DNA from: an uncultured Ruminiclostridium sp.
Lineage (GTDB): Bacteria > Bacillota > Clostridia > Oscillospirales > Ruminococcaceae
Reading direction: 5' to 3'
Assembly (NCBI GenBank): GCA_947629925.1
Contig: CANRFO010000001.1
Location: 1-64,000, forward strand
Length of the DNA stretch: 64,000 nt
Part shown: positions 15,637 through 24,363 of the stretch, piece by piece
How the letters are laid out: every line of letters starts with the position of its first letter
How positions within the stretch are numbered: the stretch's first letter is position 1
Program-made: the position numbers and the translations under genes
Notes under the pieces: model-generated
What the model was told of the DNA's origin: nothing
Databases searched by the model: none
The model's input: the letters and a program-made list of their open reading frames with translations, nothing else

Positions 15637-16461
15637 CTACCTCTCCTTATCCTCCTTAGGCGAGCTGCCGAAATACTTAACGTACGCCCTGAAAAAAGAC
15701 GAGTAATCCGAAAATCCGCAGCTCATTCCCGCATTCTGGGCGGTCATACCGCTGCGTATCTTTTCTCTTGCGGCGGTGAGCCGTTTTATCGTGATATATT
15801 CCCACGGCGACGTCCCCGAAGCCTGCCTGAATATCCTGCCGAACTGGGAGGTGCTGAGGAAAAAACGCTTAGCCAGCTCAGGCACTGTCAGCTTATCGAA
15901 CAAATGAGCGTTTACATAAGACATTATTTTTTCCGCAGTGCTTCTGGGAGGAGGATACGCAAGATCGGTGCGGTTCAAAAACTCTTTATTCAGCATATCC
16001 AACAGCAGAAAAAGCAAGGCTGTTATCCTGAGATTTTTTTCGTAATCGTCGGATACCTCAAATATCTCCAAAAACATATTGCCTATATTTTCTCCCGCCG
16101 CTCCTGCGGGATAATATAAATTCCCGCGCCCCAGCGGTCGGTCGTTGAACGCTCTCAGAAGCCTGCCCAGAGGATCAACGTTCTTCACAAGCTGCGGTGA
16201 AAAATTTACGGCGTATCGCTCATATTTTGAACTTCCGAGAATTTTCACCCGATGTGATTCCGACGGGCGCATTATCAATATGCACCCGCTGTAAAGGGGA
16301 TAGCGTGACCCCTCCACCAGATACTCAGCGTTTCCCGAAATAAAATAATATATCTCATACTGCTCATGAACGTGCATTGAAAAATCATCGTCAGCAGGCG
16401 CTTCGTCAACAGCGTGCCTTACGTAAATATTGTCCGCCGAATATTCCTGAAGTATATCCAC
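15637..16461 (-). CDS. AraC-family transcriptional regulator of the mannan/sugar operon
   Basis: An N-terminal cupin-like sensor (about 15-140; HVHEQYEIYYFISG) precedes a C-terminal double helix-turn-helix (about 175-274) with the classic end FSDYSSFFRAYVKYFGSSPKE. The frame is open to 16512, but the GTG at 16461, 7 nt after AAGGAAGG, fits the family length better (274 aa). It is divergent from a sugar operon 121 bp away, so it most likely senses a sugar and activates that operon through palindromes in the shared intergenic region. Confidence 0.88.
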   Translation of the reverse strand: MDILQEYSADNIYVRHAVDEAPADDDFSMHVHEQYEIYYFISGNAEYLVEGSRYPLYSGCILIMRPSESHRVKILGSSKYERYAVNFSPQLVKNVDPLGRLLRAFNDRPLGRGNLYYPAGAAGENIGNMFLEIFEVSDDYEKNLRITALLFLLLDMLNKEFLNRTDLAYPPPRSTAEKIMSYVNAHLFDKLTVPELAKRFFLSTSQFGRIFRQASGTSPWEYITIKRLTAAREKIRSGMTAQNAGMSCGFSDYSSFFRAYVKYFGSSPKEDKER

Positions 16462-16534
16462 ACTTTCACCTTCCTTTGCGGGTATTATAGCATACCGTGC
16501 GCAGATTTGCAATATATTATGCTTGATTTCACAA

Positions 16535-16563
16535 TTGCAATTGCAAATTTTTTGCGGTACAAT
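16535..16563 (+). promoter_or_regulatory. Promoter and palindromic operator of the sugar operon
   Basis: TTGCAA (16535-16540), 17 bp and TACAAT (16558-16563) precede the isomerase gene. The -35 overlaps a perfect 12-bp palindrome TTGCAATTGCAA (16535-16546), a candidate regulator site. Confidence 0.65.
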
Positions 16564-16582
16564 CTAAGCAAGAGGTGATATT

Positions 16583-17404
16583 ATGAAATTTGAGCTTTCA
16601 GCGTTTGCCGACGAAGCGGGCGGTGAGCTTGACGAACAGATAAGCGCACTGACCGAAAACGGCATACGCTTTCTTGAAATACGGGGAGTTGATGGCGGGA
16701 ATATTTCCGATATTACCGCCGATAAGGCCAAGGAGATACGCAGACGCCTTGACGGCGAGGGGATATCTGTCCGGTCGCTGGGCTCGCCCTACGGGAAAAT
16801 AGGGATAAACGACGACTTTGAACCTCACCTTGATAAATTCAAGTACGGACTGGAGCTTTCCCACATTCTCGGCGCAGGGCATATCCGCCTGTTCAGCTTT
16901 TACGTCCCGAAGGGCGAGGCGGAAATATACCGTGATGAAGTTATGGAGCGGTTGGAAAAATTCACGCTTGCGGCAAAGGACAGCGGAATTATCCTCTGTC
17001 ACGAAAACGAAAAGGGAATATATGGAGATACGGCTGAGCGATGTGAGGACATACACAAAGCGTTCCCCTCCATAAAAGCGGTGTTTGACCCTGCGAATTT
17101 TATCCAGTGCGGCGAAGATACCGAAAGGGCGTGGGATATGCTTTGCCCGTATGTCGAATATCTTCACATAAAGGACGCGCTTGCGGACGGAAAGGTGGTC
17201 CCCGCAGGAAAGGGCGTGGGAAATATCCCCTATATTCTGTCGCAGTATAAGGGAAAGATACTTACCGTTGAGCCGCACCTTTCGGTTTTCGACGGGCTTG
17301 ACAGATTAGAGCAGGGTCGGAAAACAAATATGGACGAATACAGCTATCCGTCGCCGCGAGCGGCGTTTGACGCGGCTGTAAATGCTTTAAAGGAGCTTTT
17401 ATGA
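16583..17404 (+). CDS. Sugar phosphate isomerase/epimerase (TIM barrel, AP endonuclease-2 fold)
   Basis: The 273-residue protein has the xylose-isomerase-like TIM barrel pattern with conserved metal-ligand segments: IILCHENEKGIYGD, KAVFDPANFIQCG, VEYLHIKDAL and ILTVEPHL. Such enzymes interconvert keto and aldo sugars or epimerise them. It opens a four-gene operon and overlaps the GH26 gene by 4 bp (ATGA), implying coupled translation. The substrate is not evident; a mannose-derived or oxidised sugar made with the downstream oxidoreductase is a reasonable guess. Confidence 0.88.
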   Translation: MKFELSAFADEAGGELDEQISALTENGIRFLEIRGVDGGNISDITADKAKEIRRRLDGEGISVRSLGSPYGKIGINDDFEPHLDKFKYGLELSHILGAGHIRLFSFYVPKGEAEIYRDEVMERLEKFTLAAKDSGIILCHENEKGIYGDTAERCEDIHKAFPSIKAVFDPANFIQCGEDTERAWDMLCPYVEYLHIKDALADGKVVPAGKGVGNIPYILSQYKGKILTVEPHLSVFDGLDRLEQGRKTNMDEYSYPSPRAAFDAAVNALKELL

Positions 17405-18363
17405 GCGATAAGTTATTTGCACCAACAAACATAAACGCACAGCAAGGCGTGAAAAACGTTTTAAAATATCTTTCGGATATTACATACGAAAAAATGCTGA
17501 CAGGTCAGCACACTCAGACAATGGCGATGGAGGAGCTTGCTCACATAAGGCGGGTAACTGGCAAAGAGCCCGCTTTGCTGGGATTTGAGCTTCTTTCATA
17601 TTCTCCGAACATAAATTACCTTGATACGGACGAGGAATGTATGGCGGAGGTCAGGGGAAATCTGGGCACGCTTAAACGGGCGTGGGAATGGGCTGACAAA
17701 AAGGGGCTTCTGACGTTCACTTGGCATTGGTTTTCGCCCTTGGGCGGACGTTCAAAGTCATTTTTTACACAGAATACCGATTTTGACGCAAGCAAGGCCG
17801 TTATTGACGGAACGCCTGAAAACGCCGCTTTGCTTTCGGATATGGATATGATGGCGGGAATGCTTCGTCCGTTTTGCGATAAAGGAGTGCCTATCTTATG
17901 GAGACCTTTTCACGAAGGTGACGGCAGCTGGTTCTGGTGGGGAGCGAAAGGTGCTGAAACGGTCAAAAAGTTATACCGTATGATGTATGAACGGTACACC
18001 CATATCCACAAGCTGAATAATCTCATCTGGGTATGGAATACGCCTGTTCCCGAATGTTATCCCGGTGACGATACGGTGGATATCATCTCAAGGGATATGT
18101 ACCCCACCGATCATACCTCCTGCGCAAAGCTGTATAATGAGCTTTTGAAAATAACGGCTCAGCCTAAGATAACGCTTATCGGAGAAACGGGGAGCGTGCC
18201 TGACGTTGAAGCCGTTCATAATGAAAGGATCGGCTGGGCAAGCTATATGACATGGTCAAAGGAATACTGCCTCACCGAAAAATATACTGACGCCGAATAT
18301 CTTAAAAAGGTTTATTCAAGCCCTTATGCCGTCACAAAGGAAGATCTTCCGATACTTTATTGA
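17401..18363 (+). CDS. GH26 beta-mannanase without signal peptide
   Basis: The 320-residue protein is a single glycoside hydrolase family 26 domain. The acid/base is E172 in WRPFHEGDGSWFWWG and the nucleophile is E262 in LIGETGSVPD; GQHTQT near residue 36 and VWNTP near 212 also fit the family. GH26 enzymes cleave beta-1,4-mannosidic links with retention. There is no signal peptide, carbohydrate-binding module or dockerin, so it should act in the cytoplasm on imported manno-oligosaccharides. It is co-transcribed with an isomerase, an oxidoreductase and a transporter. Confidence 0.93.
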   Translation: MSDKLFAPTNINAQQGVKNVLKYLSDITYEKMLTGQHTQTMAMEELAHIRRVTGKEPALLGFELLSYSPNINYLDTDEECMAEVRGNLGTLKRAWEWADKKGLLTFTWHWFSPLGGRSKSFFTQNTDFDASKAVIDGTPENAALLSDMDMMAGMLRPFCDKGVPILWRPFHEGDGSWFWWGAKGAETVKKLYRMMYERYTHIHKLNNLIWVWNTPVPECYPGDDTVDIISRDMYPTDHTSCAKLYNELLKITAQPKITLIGETGSVPDVEAVHNERIGWASYMTWSKEYCLTEKYTDAEYLKKVYSSPYAVTKEDLPILY

Positions 18364-18391
18364 ACGACACAAAAATCAAGGAGAATATGAA

Positions 18392-19564
18392 ATGGAAAAA
18401 ATAAGACTGGGCATAATCGGTATGGGAAATATGGGCACAGGTCATCTGCAATACATAAAGGACGGTCTTTGCCCTAAAATAGAGGTCACGGCTTTCGCTG
18501 ACATTGACCCGCAAAAGCTGAAGCGGGCGAAGAATATGCAGCCAAGCGCGGCGGCATTTTCAGACGCAACAGAAATGCTTGACAGCGGGCTTATAGATTC
18601 GGCGCTTATCGCCGTGCCCCATTACGGACACCCCGAATACGCCATGGAATGTTTTAAACGCGGTATCCACGTTATGCTGGAAAAGCCCGCAGGAGTCTAT
18701 ACAAGCAGAGTCGGGGAGATGAACGCCGCCGCCGAAAAAAGCGGAGTAAAATTCGGGATAATGTTCAATCAAAGAACAAGCCCTTTGTTTATGAAAGCCC
18801 GTGAAATTGTAAAAAGCGGCGGCATAGGAAAGCCTAAGCGCCTTGTATGGATAATAACGAACTGGTACCGCACGCAGGCGTATTACGATTCGGGAAGCTG
18901 GCGTGCTACCTGGAACGGCGAGGGCGGCGGCGTTCTGCTGAATCAGGCGCCTCACAACCTCGACCTGTGGCAGTGGATATTCGGTATGCCCAAAAGGATA
19001 AGAGCCTTCTGCTCAGTGGGGAAGTATCACAACATAGACGTGGAGGACGACGTTACCATTTACGGCGAATACGACAACGGTGCGACGGCGGTATTCATCA
19101 CCACCACGGGCGAAGCTCCCGGCACGAATCGCCTTGAGATATCCGGCGATCTGGGAAAGCTGGTACTTGAGGACGGAAAGCTGAAACGGTGGAAGCTTCT
19201 TTCTCCTGAAAGAGAATTCTGCTTTACCTCCAAAGAGGGCTTTTACGTTCCGCAAACCGATTATGAGGAATTTTCGGCGGAAGAACCCGACGGTCACCCT
19301 ATCCTGCTTGAAAATTTCGCCGAGGCGATATTGGAGGGAAAGGAGCTTATAGCCGACGGCAGAGAGGGAATAAATTCCCTGACGCTGTCAAACGCCGCAT
19401 ACCTTTCCTCTTGGACTGATTCGTGGACTGAGCTGCCGATGAATGAGCGGGAATTTGAGGAGCGTTTGCATAAGCTTTGCCTGAAGGAAACTGTAAAAAA
19501 GACGGGCGCTGAGATCACTGAAAGCTCCGAAAGCCTTTCGCAGCGCTGGAAAGTAAGATGGTAA
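18392..19564 (+). CDS. Gfo/Idh/MocA-family NAD(P)-dependent oxidoreductase
   Basis: The chosen ATG follows AAGGAGA; the frame is open further upstream but overlaps the GH26 gene. The 390-residue enzyme has an N-terminal Rossmann fold (LGIIGMGNMGTGHL) and the family motif EKPAG near residue 95, then the substrate-binding beta sheet with GGGVLLNQAPHNLDLWQWIFG. These enzymes oxidise or reduce sugars and inositols. With the adjacent isomerase and mannanase it probably processes a mannan-derived sugar. Confidence 0.92.
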   Translation: MEKIRLGIIGMGNMGTGHLQYIKDGLCPKIEVTAFADIDPQKLKRAKNMQPSAAAFSDATEMLDSGLIDSALIAVPHYGHPEYAMECFKRGIHVMLEKPAGVYTSRVGEMNAAAEKSGVKFGIMFNQRTSPLFMKAREIVKSGGIGKPKRLVWIITNWYRTQAYYDSGSWRATWNGEGGGVLLNQAPHNLDLWQWIFGMPKRIRAFCSVGKYHNIDVEDDVTIYGEYDNGATAVFITTTGEAPGTNRLEISGDLGKLVLEDGKLKRWKLLSPEREFCFTSKEGFYVPQTDYEEFSAEEPDGHPILLENFAEAILEGKELIADGREGINSLTLSNAAYLSSWTDSWTELPMNEREFEERLHKLCLKETVKKTGAEITESSESLSQRWKVRW

Positions 19565-19568
19565 ACCA

Positions 19569-20405
19569 ATGAGTTCTGTTTTTTTAATGCTAACCGTGAC
19601 GGCGTGCTACACCTTATCCTCACTGGGGGACAAATACGCCGTTTCCAAAGCAAAATTCAACAGCGACGAATTTACATTTCTGATGTGTTCGTCGCTGTCG
19701 GTATTCGTTGCGCTTCTGCTTCCGTTTCAGGAAATATATTTTTCCTTAACTGTGCAGTCCTTTGCGGCAATATTGCTGACGGCGCTATCGAAGATAATCG
19801 AGTTTGAGACCTGCGCCGCAGTGCTTAAGTATTTATCCGCATTTGAGCTTAAAGCGTGGCTGGGCGTAACTTTGTTTGTATCTTACGCTACTGACTTGTT
19901 TTTCGGAGAAACGCTCAGCGCCGTTAAAATTCTCTTTATAGCGATCACCGCCGTCGGGCTTGTGCTTATCGCAAGGTCAGGCAGAGAGGAAAAGATAAAT
20001 TACCGCAAGTTGGCGCTGCCGCTTATACTGTACCTTGCCTCAAAATACGGCTATGGGCTTGTGATAAAGAGCTTTACTCCTTTTATATCGTCTTCAATGC
20101 AGCTTTTGCCTGCGCTTATACTTGTTTCTGTGGTGCTTATTCCCAGAGCAAAGCCGATAAAGCTGATCAAAAGCAAGCCCGACGGAGCGCTGAAAATGTC
20201 GCTTTTTCGCATACCCAACGCCATCGGTATGGTGGCGGAAAATATGGTCATCGCCGTCAGCCTCACGGATTATTCGTTTATACAGCCGATGATACTTGTT
20301 GCGCTGTTCGCAATAGGACTTATCCGCAGAGAGAATTGCTCAAAACTCAACGTTATCGGCGGCATCATCTGCGTTGTGGGCGTTGTGGGTTTTCAGGCGG
20401 TGTGA
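19569..20405 (+). CDS. EamA/DMT-type membrane transporter
   Basis: The 278-residue protein has about ten membrane segments in two repeats, typical of the drug/metabolite transporter superfamily. It follows the oxidoreductase by 4 bp and ends the operon, suggesting uptake or export of the pathway's sugar or product. Substrates of this family cannot be read from sequence alone. Confidence 0.82.
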   Translation: MSSVFLMLTVTACYTLSSLGDKYAVSKAKFNSDEFTFLMCSSLSVFVALLLPFQEIYFSLTVQSFAAILLTALSKIIEFETCAAVLKYLSAFELKAWLGVTLFVSYATDLFFGETLSAVKILFIAITAVGLVLIARSGREEKINYRKLALPLILYLASKYGYGLVIKSFTPFISSSMQLLPALILVSVVLIPRAKPIKLIKSKPDGALKMSLFRIPNAIGMVAENMVIAVSLTDYSFIQPMILVALFAIGLIRRENCSKLNVIGGIICVVGVVGFQAV

Positions 20406-20420
20406 GGGGGCAACAGATAT

Positions 20421-20471
20421 AAAAATACGCTCTCAGTTTTCTGAGAGCGAATCGAAGCCGCTCAGCAGCTG
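20421..20471 (-). repeat. tRNA-trailer repeat, extra copy
   Basis: This closely matches the tRNA-Pro trailer at 20599-20648: the TACGCTCTCAG hairpin, then CGAAGCCGCTCAG. It lies beyond the trailer with no tRNA attached, so it looks like a stranded duplicate. It may also end the sugar operon. Confidence 0.65.
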
Positions 20472-20507
20472 TAATATCGTTACCAAAAAGATATTTGGGT
20501 GGCGAGC

Positions 20508-20571
20508 AAAAAAATAACGCTCCCGTGGTATGGGAGCGTATCGGGTGCAGCGTCACGCTGCTGTGATATCG
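20508..20571 (-). repeat. Diverged tRNA-trailer-like repeat
   Basis: An ACGCTCCC hairpin followed by the palindrome GCAGCGTCACGCTGC has the same layout as the two neighbouring copies. Like the 20421 copy, it is followed by a GTRATATCGT motif, indicating a common origin for the pair. Confidence 0.5.
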
Positions 20572-20598
20572 TGGCTAAACATTTTTTAAACCGCAGAT

Positions 20599-20648
20599 AA
20601 AAAATACGCTCTCAGTTTTCTGAGAGCGTATTGAAGCCGCTCAGCGGC
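20599..20648 (-). terminator. Trailer and terminator of tRNA-Pro
   Basis: Leftward from the CCA end come GCCGCTGAGCGGC, TTCAAT, the hairpin ACGCTCTCAG/CTGAGAGCGT and a T-run. The same arrangement follows tRNA-Leu at 51871. Confidence 0.85.
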
Positions 20649-20725
20649 TGGTCGGAGTGACCGGACTTGAACCGACGACCTCTACCACCCCAAGGTAGCG
20701 CGCTACCAATCTGCGCCACACCCCG
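20649..20725 (-). tRNA. tRNA-Pro (anticodon GGG)
   Basis: The 77-nt cloverleaf has acceptor CGGGGTG/CACTCCG (one G-U pair), D-arm TGGCGCAGATTGGTAGCGC, anticodon stem CTACC/GGTAG with loop TTGGGGT, T-arm GGTTCAAGTCC, and an encoded CCA. The anticodon GGG reads CCC and CCU. The 5' leader carries a short GCCGACA/TGTCGGC hairpin. Confidence 0.95.
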
Positions 20726-20759
20726 ACCTTTATGCCGACATTAATTTGTCGGCTATCAT

Positions 20760-20788
20760 ATTATACAGTATCCTTTAAAAAAAGTCAA
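20760..20788 (-). promoter_or_regulatory. Promoter of tRNA-Pro
   Basis: On the minus strand TTGACT, 17 bp and TATAAT lie about 35 bp before the tRNA. Confidence 0.8.
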
Positions 20789-20825
20789 TACCTTTTTTCA
20801 CCTTTTTGCAATTTTTTCTTCGGCG

Positions 20826-21422
20826 TCAATATCTTCTGTTTGGTCTGTCCGCCCGTATATCCTCCCACATGACCACATACTGCCTTACATACATAACGAA
20901 CGCCAGCAGCATACAGGCTCCGCTGAGGGCGATAAGCGTACTGCTGAGGGCAAATGGCATTTTCGCGGCGGGCACTGCCAAAAGTATGAACATAACGCCG
21001 TAAAATACCGCCGTAGACAGCTTGCCGTACCAGTGGGCGCCTTTCAGCTTTCTTCCCTTGCGGGCAAATACCACCGCCAGCACCGCCATAGTTATCTCCT
21101 TGATGACCAGCAGGACGATGACTGCGATAAGCAGCGGGTATTTCAGCACAAGACATACCAACACCGCAAACTGGGTCAGCTTGTCCGCCAAAGGGTCGAT
21201 TATCTTACCCAGCTCGGTTATCTGATTGAATTTGCGGGCGATCTTGCCGTCAAGCATATCGGTAAGCCCCGACACGACAAGCACGATTATCGCTCCGATA
21301 TGAAAGCCCACGCCGTTTTTTGCGTTGAGGAACAACACGATGAACACAGGAATAAGAGCTATCCTAAAATAGCTCAGAATATTCGGTATAGTGAATATAT
21401 CCTTTTTCAAATTCCCGTTCAT
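20826..21422 (-). CDS. pgsA: CDP-diacylglycerol-glycerol-3-phosphate 3-phosphatidyltransferase
   Basis: This integral membrane enzyme makes phosphatidylglycerol phosphate from CDP-diacylglycerol and glycerol 3-phosphate. The CDP-alcohol phosphotransferase signature is complete (DMLDGKIAR, then G..IDPLADK, about residues 60-85), with further membrane helices after it. The ATG at 21422 follows GGAGAACGG; a longer open frame lacks a better site. Length 198 aa is normal. Confidence 0.92.
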   Translation of the reverse strand: MNGNLKKDIFTIPNILSYFRIALIPVFIVLFLNAKNGVGFHIGAIIVLVVSGLTDMLDGKIARKFNQITELGKIIDPLADKLTQFAVLVCLVLKYPLLIAVIVLLVIKEITMAVLAVVFARKGRKLKGAHWYGKLSTAVFYGVMFILLAVPAAKMPFALSSTLIALSGACMLLAFVMYVRQYVVMWEDIRADRPNRRY

Positions 21423-21518
21423 TTTCCGTTCTCCGCAAAGAGATAACAAATTCCGCCGTATAAACAGCACAGAACAGTATAGCACAATTCAACAGAAAAG
21501 TCAAATAGTTGTTAGTTG

Positions 21519-21610
21519 GATAGTAGTTAGTTGTTAGTTATGGATTTGCAGACGGCAATTCCGATAACATCGCCGCAGGCGATACCTTTAACTAACTACT
21601 AATAACTATC
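21519..21610. repeat. Imperfect 22-bp inverted repeats enclosing a small hairpin
   Basis: GATAGTAGTTAGTTGTTAGTTA (21519-21540) matches the reverse complement of 21589-21610 at 19 of 22 positions. The 48 bp between includes an ATCGCC/GGCGAT hairpin. It could be a MITE-like insertion or a large terminator between two genes. Confidence 0.5.
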
Positions 21611-21622
21611 AAACCGGCAACT

Positions 21623-21653
21623 GTGATATTTTCGGCATAGCCGAAAATATCAC
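21623..21653 (-). terminator. Perfect 14-bp hairpin at the end of the 46-residue ORF
   Basis: GTGATATTTTCGGC pairs with GCCGAAAATATCAC around a 3-nt loop. It includes the stop codon of the small membrane-peptide gene. Confidence 0.55.
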
Positions 21654-21790
21654 GACCAGCCGTAATCGTCGTATTCGCTCCAGCTTGCCGCGCCTGCGGA
21701 CTGCTGTCCAAGCTTGAAAATAAGCACGGCGACCGCAGCGAGTATCGCCGCGATGGAGAGGATAACAGGTAAGGTCATGCTTCTTTTCAT
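21650..21790 (-). CDS. Small single-pass membrane peptide (46 aa)
   Basis: A strong AAAGGAG site precedes the ATG. The peptide starts MKRSM, has one hydrophobic helix (about residues 5-26) and a short polar tail ending in acidic and aromatic residues (WSEYDDYGW). I recognise no family. The good ribosome binding site and signal-anchor layout make it a likely real small protein, but nothing shows its role. Confidence 0.55.
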   Translation of the reverse strand: MKRSMTLPVILSIAAILAAVAVLIFKLGQQSAGAASWSEYDDYGWS

Positions 21791-21848
21791 AAAATTTCTC
21801 CTTTCGTAAGAAAAAAATAATAAAATTATAAGATTTTAAACAGCTTTA

Positions 21849-22682
21849 TTATTCCTGCGCGGACAGCTCGCGAAGCTTCGCGTATATCTGCGATTTGGGA
21901 AAACCGCTGAGCTTTGCCGCTTCCTTGCAGGCTTCGGGGGGCTTCATCCCCTCTTTTTCCAAGGACAGCGCCAGCTTTGCCGCGTCATCGAGGGACATTT
22001 CCTCCTCCGCCTTTTCGGGCACTCCCTCTACCACAAGGACGTATTCCCCTCTCGGCTCCTGTTCCTTGTAAAGCTCGGTCATCTCGCTTATCGTTCCCCG
22101 TATGACCTCCTCGTGGACCTTTGTCATTTCCCTGCAAAGGCTTATGCGCCTGTCGCCAAGCTCTTCAAGAAGGTCGTTCAGCGTGTTTTTCAGCTTGTGG
22201 GGAGCCTCATAGAATATCAAAGTCTGCGGAAGGTCTTTAAGCTGCCGCAGATGTTCTCTGCGGATACGTTTTGTGACGCTGAGAAAGCCCTCGAAACAAA
22301 ATCTCTTGGTGGGAAGCCCGCTTATGGCAAGGGCGGACATTGCCGCCGTAGGTCCGGGAACGGCGATGACCTCTATCCCGTGTTCAGCGCACAGCTTTAC
22401 TATTTCCTCGCCGGGGTCGCTTATGCACGGCATTCCCGCGTCGGTCACAACCGCCGCACTTTCTCCTGCAAGGAGCCGAGGGAGCAGTTCCTCTCCCCGC
22501 TGGCGGGCGTTATGCTCGTGATAGCTTATCATGGGCTTTTTTATGCCGAATTTTGAAAGCAAAACTCCCGTCACTCTCGTGTCCTCGGCGCAGATGAAAT
22601 CCACGCTGTTAAGCACTTCCACTGCTCTTTGGGAAAGATCCCCAAGATTTCCGATGGGAGAGCCGACTATATAAAGCGGCAA
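21849..22682 (-). CDS. rsmI: 16S rRNA (cytidine1402-2'-O)-methyltransferase
   Basis: RsmI methylates the ribose of C1402 in the decoding centre. The tetrapyrrole-methylase fold shows its usual landmarks: LYIVGSPIGNLGD at the start, AEDTR near residue 34, DAGMPCISDPG near 82 and VPGPTAAMSAL near 108. The start codon is TTG, fixed by AAGGAGGTGA at ideal spacing; no better ATG exists. It may be co-transcribed with the methylase gene upstream. Confidence 0.95.
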   Translation of the reverse strand: MPLYIVGSPIGNLGDLSQRAVEVLNSVDFICAEDTRVTGVLLSKFGIKKPMISYHEHNARQRGEELLPRLLAGESAAVVTDAGMPCISDPGEEIVKLCAEHGIEVIAVPGPTAAMSALAISGLPTKRFCFEGFLSVTKRIRREHLRQLKDLPQTLIFYEAPHKLKNTLNDLLEELGDRRISLCREMTKVHEEVIRGTISEMTELYKEQEPRGEYVLVVEGVPEKAEEEMSLDDAAKLALSLEKEGMKPPEACKEAAKLSGFPKSQIYAKLRELSAQE

Positions 22683-22719
22683 GCTGTCACCTCCTTTTCA
22701 GGCTCAGTTATTTTTCATT

Positions 22720-23433
22720 TTATTTATATATTTCCATCAATTCGTCGGTATAACCGCCGTCCTCATTTCTCATCACAAGGGGCTTTTCCACGGAAAGCCC
22801 GACTTTCCCGCCCTTTTTTCCCTCGATAAGGGCGAGCCACGGCTTTTCGCCCGCTTTGTTGCACACAAGGGTCAGCCTTTTCGGCTCAATGCGCTTTTCC
22901 CGCATAAGGCAGAACACGTCGGCGATACGCTCCGTCAGGTGGCATATTTTCAGCGTCCCGCCGTATTTCAGCAATACCTCCGCCGTGTTTATAACGTCGG
23001 GCAGGGAGCAGGCTATCTCGTGCCGAGCTATGCGCTGAGCCTCGCTGAGCCGTTCCTTTCCAGAATTTTCCTTGTAGTAAGGGGGATTTGCCGTAACCAC
23101 GTCCACGCTGCCCGCAGGTATCTTTTCCGTCAGGAGCGGGATATCCCGCAGGTCGGCGTTTATGGGGAACACACGCTCCTGCAAATTGTTTTCCTCCACG
23201 GACCTTTTGAAAAGCTCTGCCGCCTCCTGCTGTATCTCCACGCCGTAGATCTTTTTCGGCGGCTTTTCCTTGCAGAAGTACAGCGGTATCACCCCGCAGC
23301 CCGTACAAAGGTCGCACACCACGTCCCCCGCTTTAGGCGAAGCAAAGCCCGCCAGCAGTATGGCGTCGGTGCCGAAACGGTGGTCGGCATTGACATATAC
23401 GCTTATGTTTCCAAGCAAAAATTTTTCTTCCAT
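22720..23433 (-). CDS. TrmN6-like class I SAM-dependent methyltransferase (tRNA1(Val) A37-type)
   Basis: The 237-residue protein has the Rossmann methylase fold with the glycine motif VCDLCTGCGVIPLYF and the N6-adenine catalytic motif NPPYY near residue 115. The opening DHRFGTDAILLAGF matches the TrmN6/YfiC group, which methylates A37 of tRNA-Val in E. coli. Its neighbour RsmI is also an RNA methylase. The ribosome binding site before the ATG is weak. Confidence 0.85.
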   Translation of the reverse strand: MEEKFLLGNISVYVNADHRFGTDAILLAGFASPKAGDVVCDLCTGCGVIPLYFCKEKPPKKIYGVEIQQEAAELFKRSVEENNLQERVFPINADLRDIPLLTEKIPAGSVDVVTANPPYYKENSGKERLSEAQRIARHEIACSLPDVINTAEVLLKYGGTLKICHLTERIADVFCLMREKRIEPKRLTLVCNKAGEKPWLALIEGKKGGKVGLSVEKPLVMRNEDGGYTDELMEIYK

Positions 23434-23480
23434 ATGTTTATGTGTTGTTTAAAATATAAATATTATTCAGCAGTACAGTT

Positions 23481-24344
23481 TTACGCCAAAGTCCACCTTT
23501 TCACTCCCGATGATACTGTCATACCGATGTGAAAATAAAACTCCTGTTCCGATAAAACTACCGCTCTCTTTGCGCCGCGCTCTGCCGCGATATTTGCCGC
23601 CGCATATACGACCGCCCTGCCAAGCCCCTTTTTTCGGTGTTCGGGGACCGTTGCCAGCGGCTCTATATAGGCGGTTTCGCCGCCGTCATACCACACGCCG
23701 CAGTGCGCCGCATATATGCCGTCCTTTTCCGCAAATACCTTTATATACGCATCGTCATACAGCCGCCTTTGCGCTTTTGCGGTCTCTTTGTCAGGCGCTT
23801 CGGGTTCACCGTCGTTGTCAAAGCCGTGCCGGATGACCTGCCGCCACTTATATTCATCAGGCTCATAAACCGTTTTGAAGCCGTTCGGCAGGGTATCATT
23901 CAGCCTTTGACCTATAAGCGGGAGTTCTAAAACGCTTTCGGAGTGCTGTCCCGCAAAGCCTTTGCTTTCAAGGAAATCGCAAAGCGGCTTATCCCGTTCA
24001 TTTGTATGGATAATCGCCTCATTTCCGTCAACGTCGATAACATATCCGACCATTTTTCTGAAAAGCTCCTGATTTGAAACGGCGTGCAGGAGATACCACC
24101 TGTCATCATAAGAAGTATCAAACAGCGCAAGTCCTGCGGTCTTACCGTTTTCGTCTTTAAAAAGCGCCATTCGTGAGATATTTTCCCTGTCAAGATACGG
24201 GGAAGTCATCATCCAGTCAAATCGTCCCCAATGAAAATGTTCGTTTACCCCGCTGTCGGCAAATTTTGTCAAAAAGCGGTGAACGTCGCCGTATTGACCT
24301 GCAAAACGTTCAGGCAGGAGCTTATAGTTTTCTGTCGTATACAT
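23481..24344 (-). CDS. GNAT-family N-acetyltransferase
   Basis: The 287-residue protein appears to hold two GNAT-like halves. The C-terminal one has the acetyl-CoA loop (VPEHRKKGLGRAVVYAA, about 230-250) and the closing FYFHIGMTV segment. The N-terminal half reads as a degenerate GNAT fold. The substrate is unknown. Confidence 0.85.
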   Translation of the reverse strand: MYTTENYKLLPERFAGQYGDVHRFLTKFADSGVNEHFHWGRFDWMMTSPYLDRENISRMALFKDENGKTAGLALFDTSYDDRWYLLHAVSNQELFRKMVGYVIDVDGNEAIIHTNERDKPLCDFLESKGFAGQHSESVLELPLIGQRLNDTLPNGFKTVYEPDEYKWRQVIRHGFDNDGEPEAPDKETAKAQRRLYDDAYIKVFAEKDGIYAAHCGVWYDGGETAYIEPLATVPEHRKKGLGRAVVYAAANIAAERGAKRAVVLSEQEFYFHIGMTVSSGVKRWTLA

Positions 24345-24363
24345 GGTTGACCTCCGCCTTACA

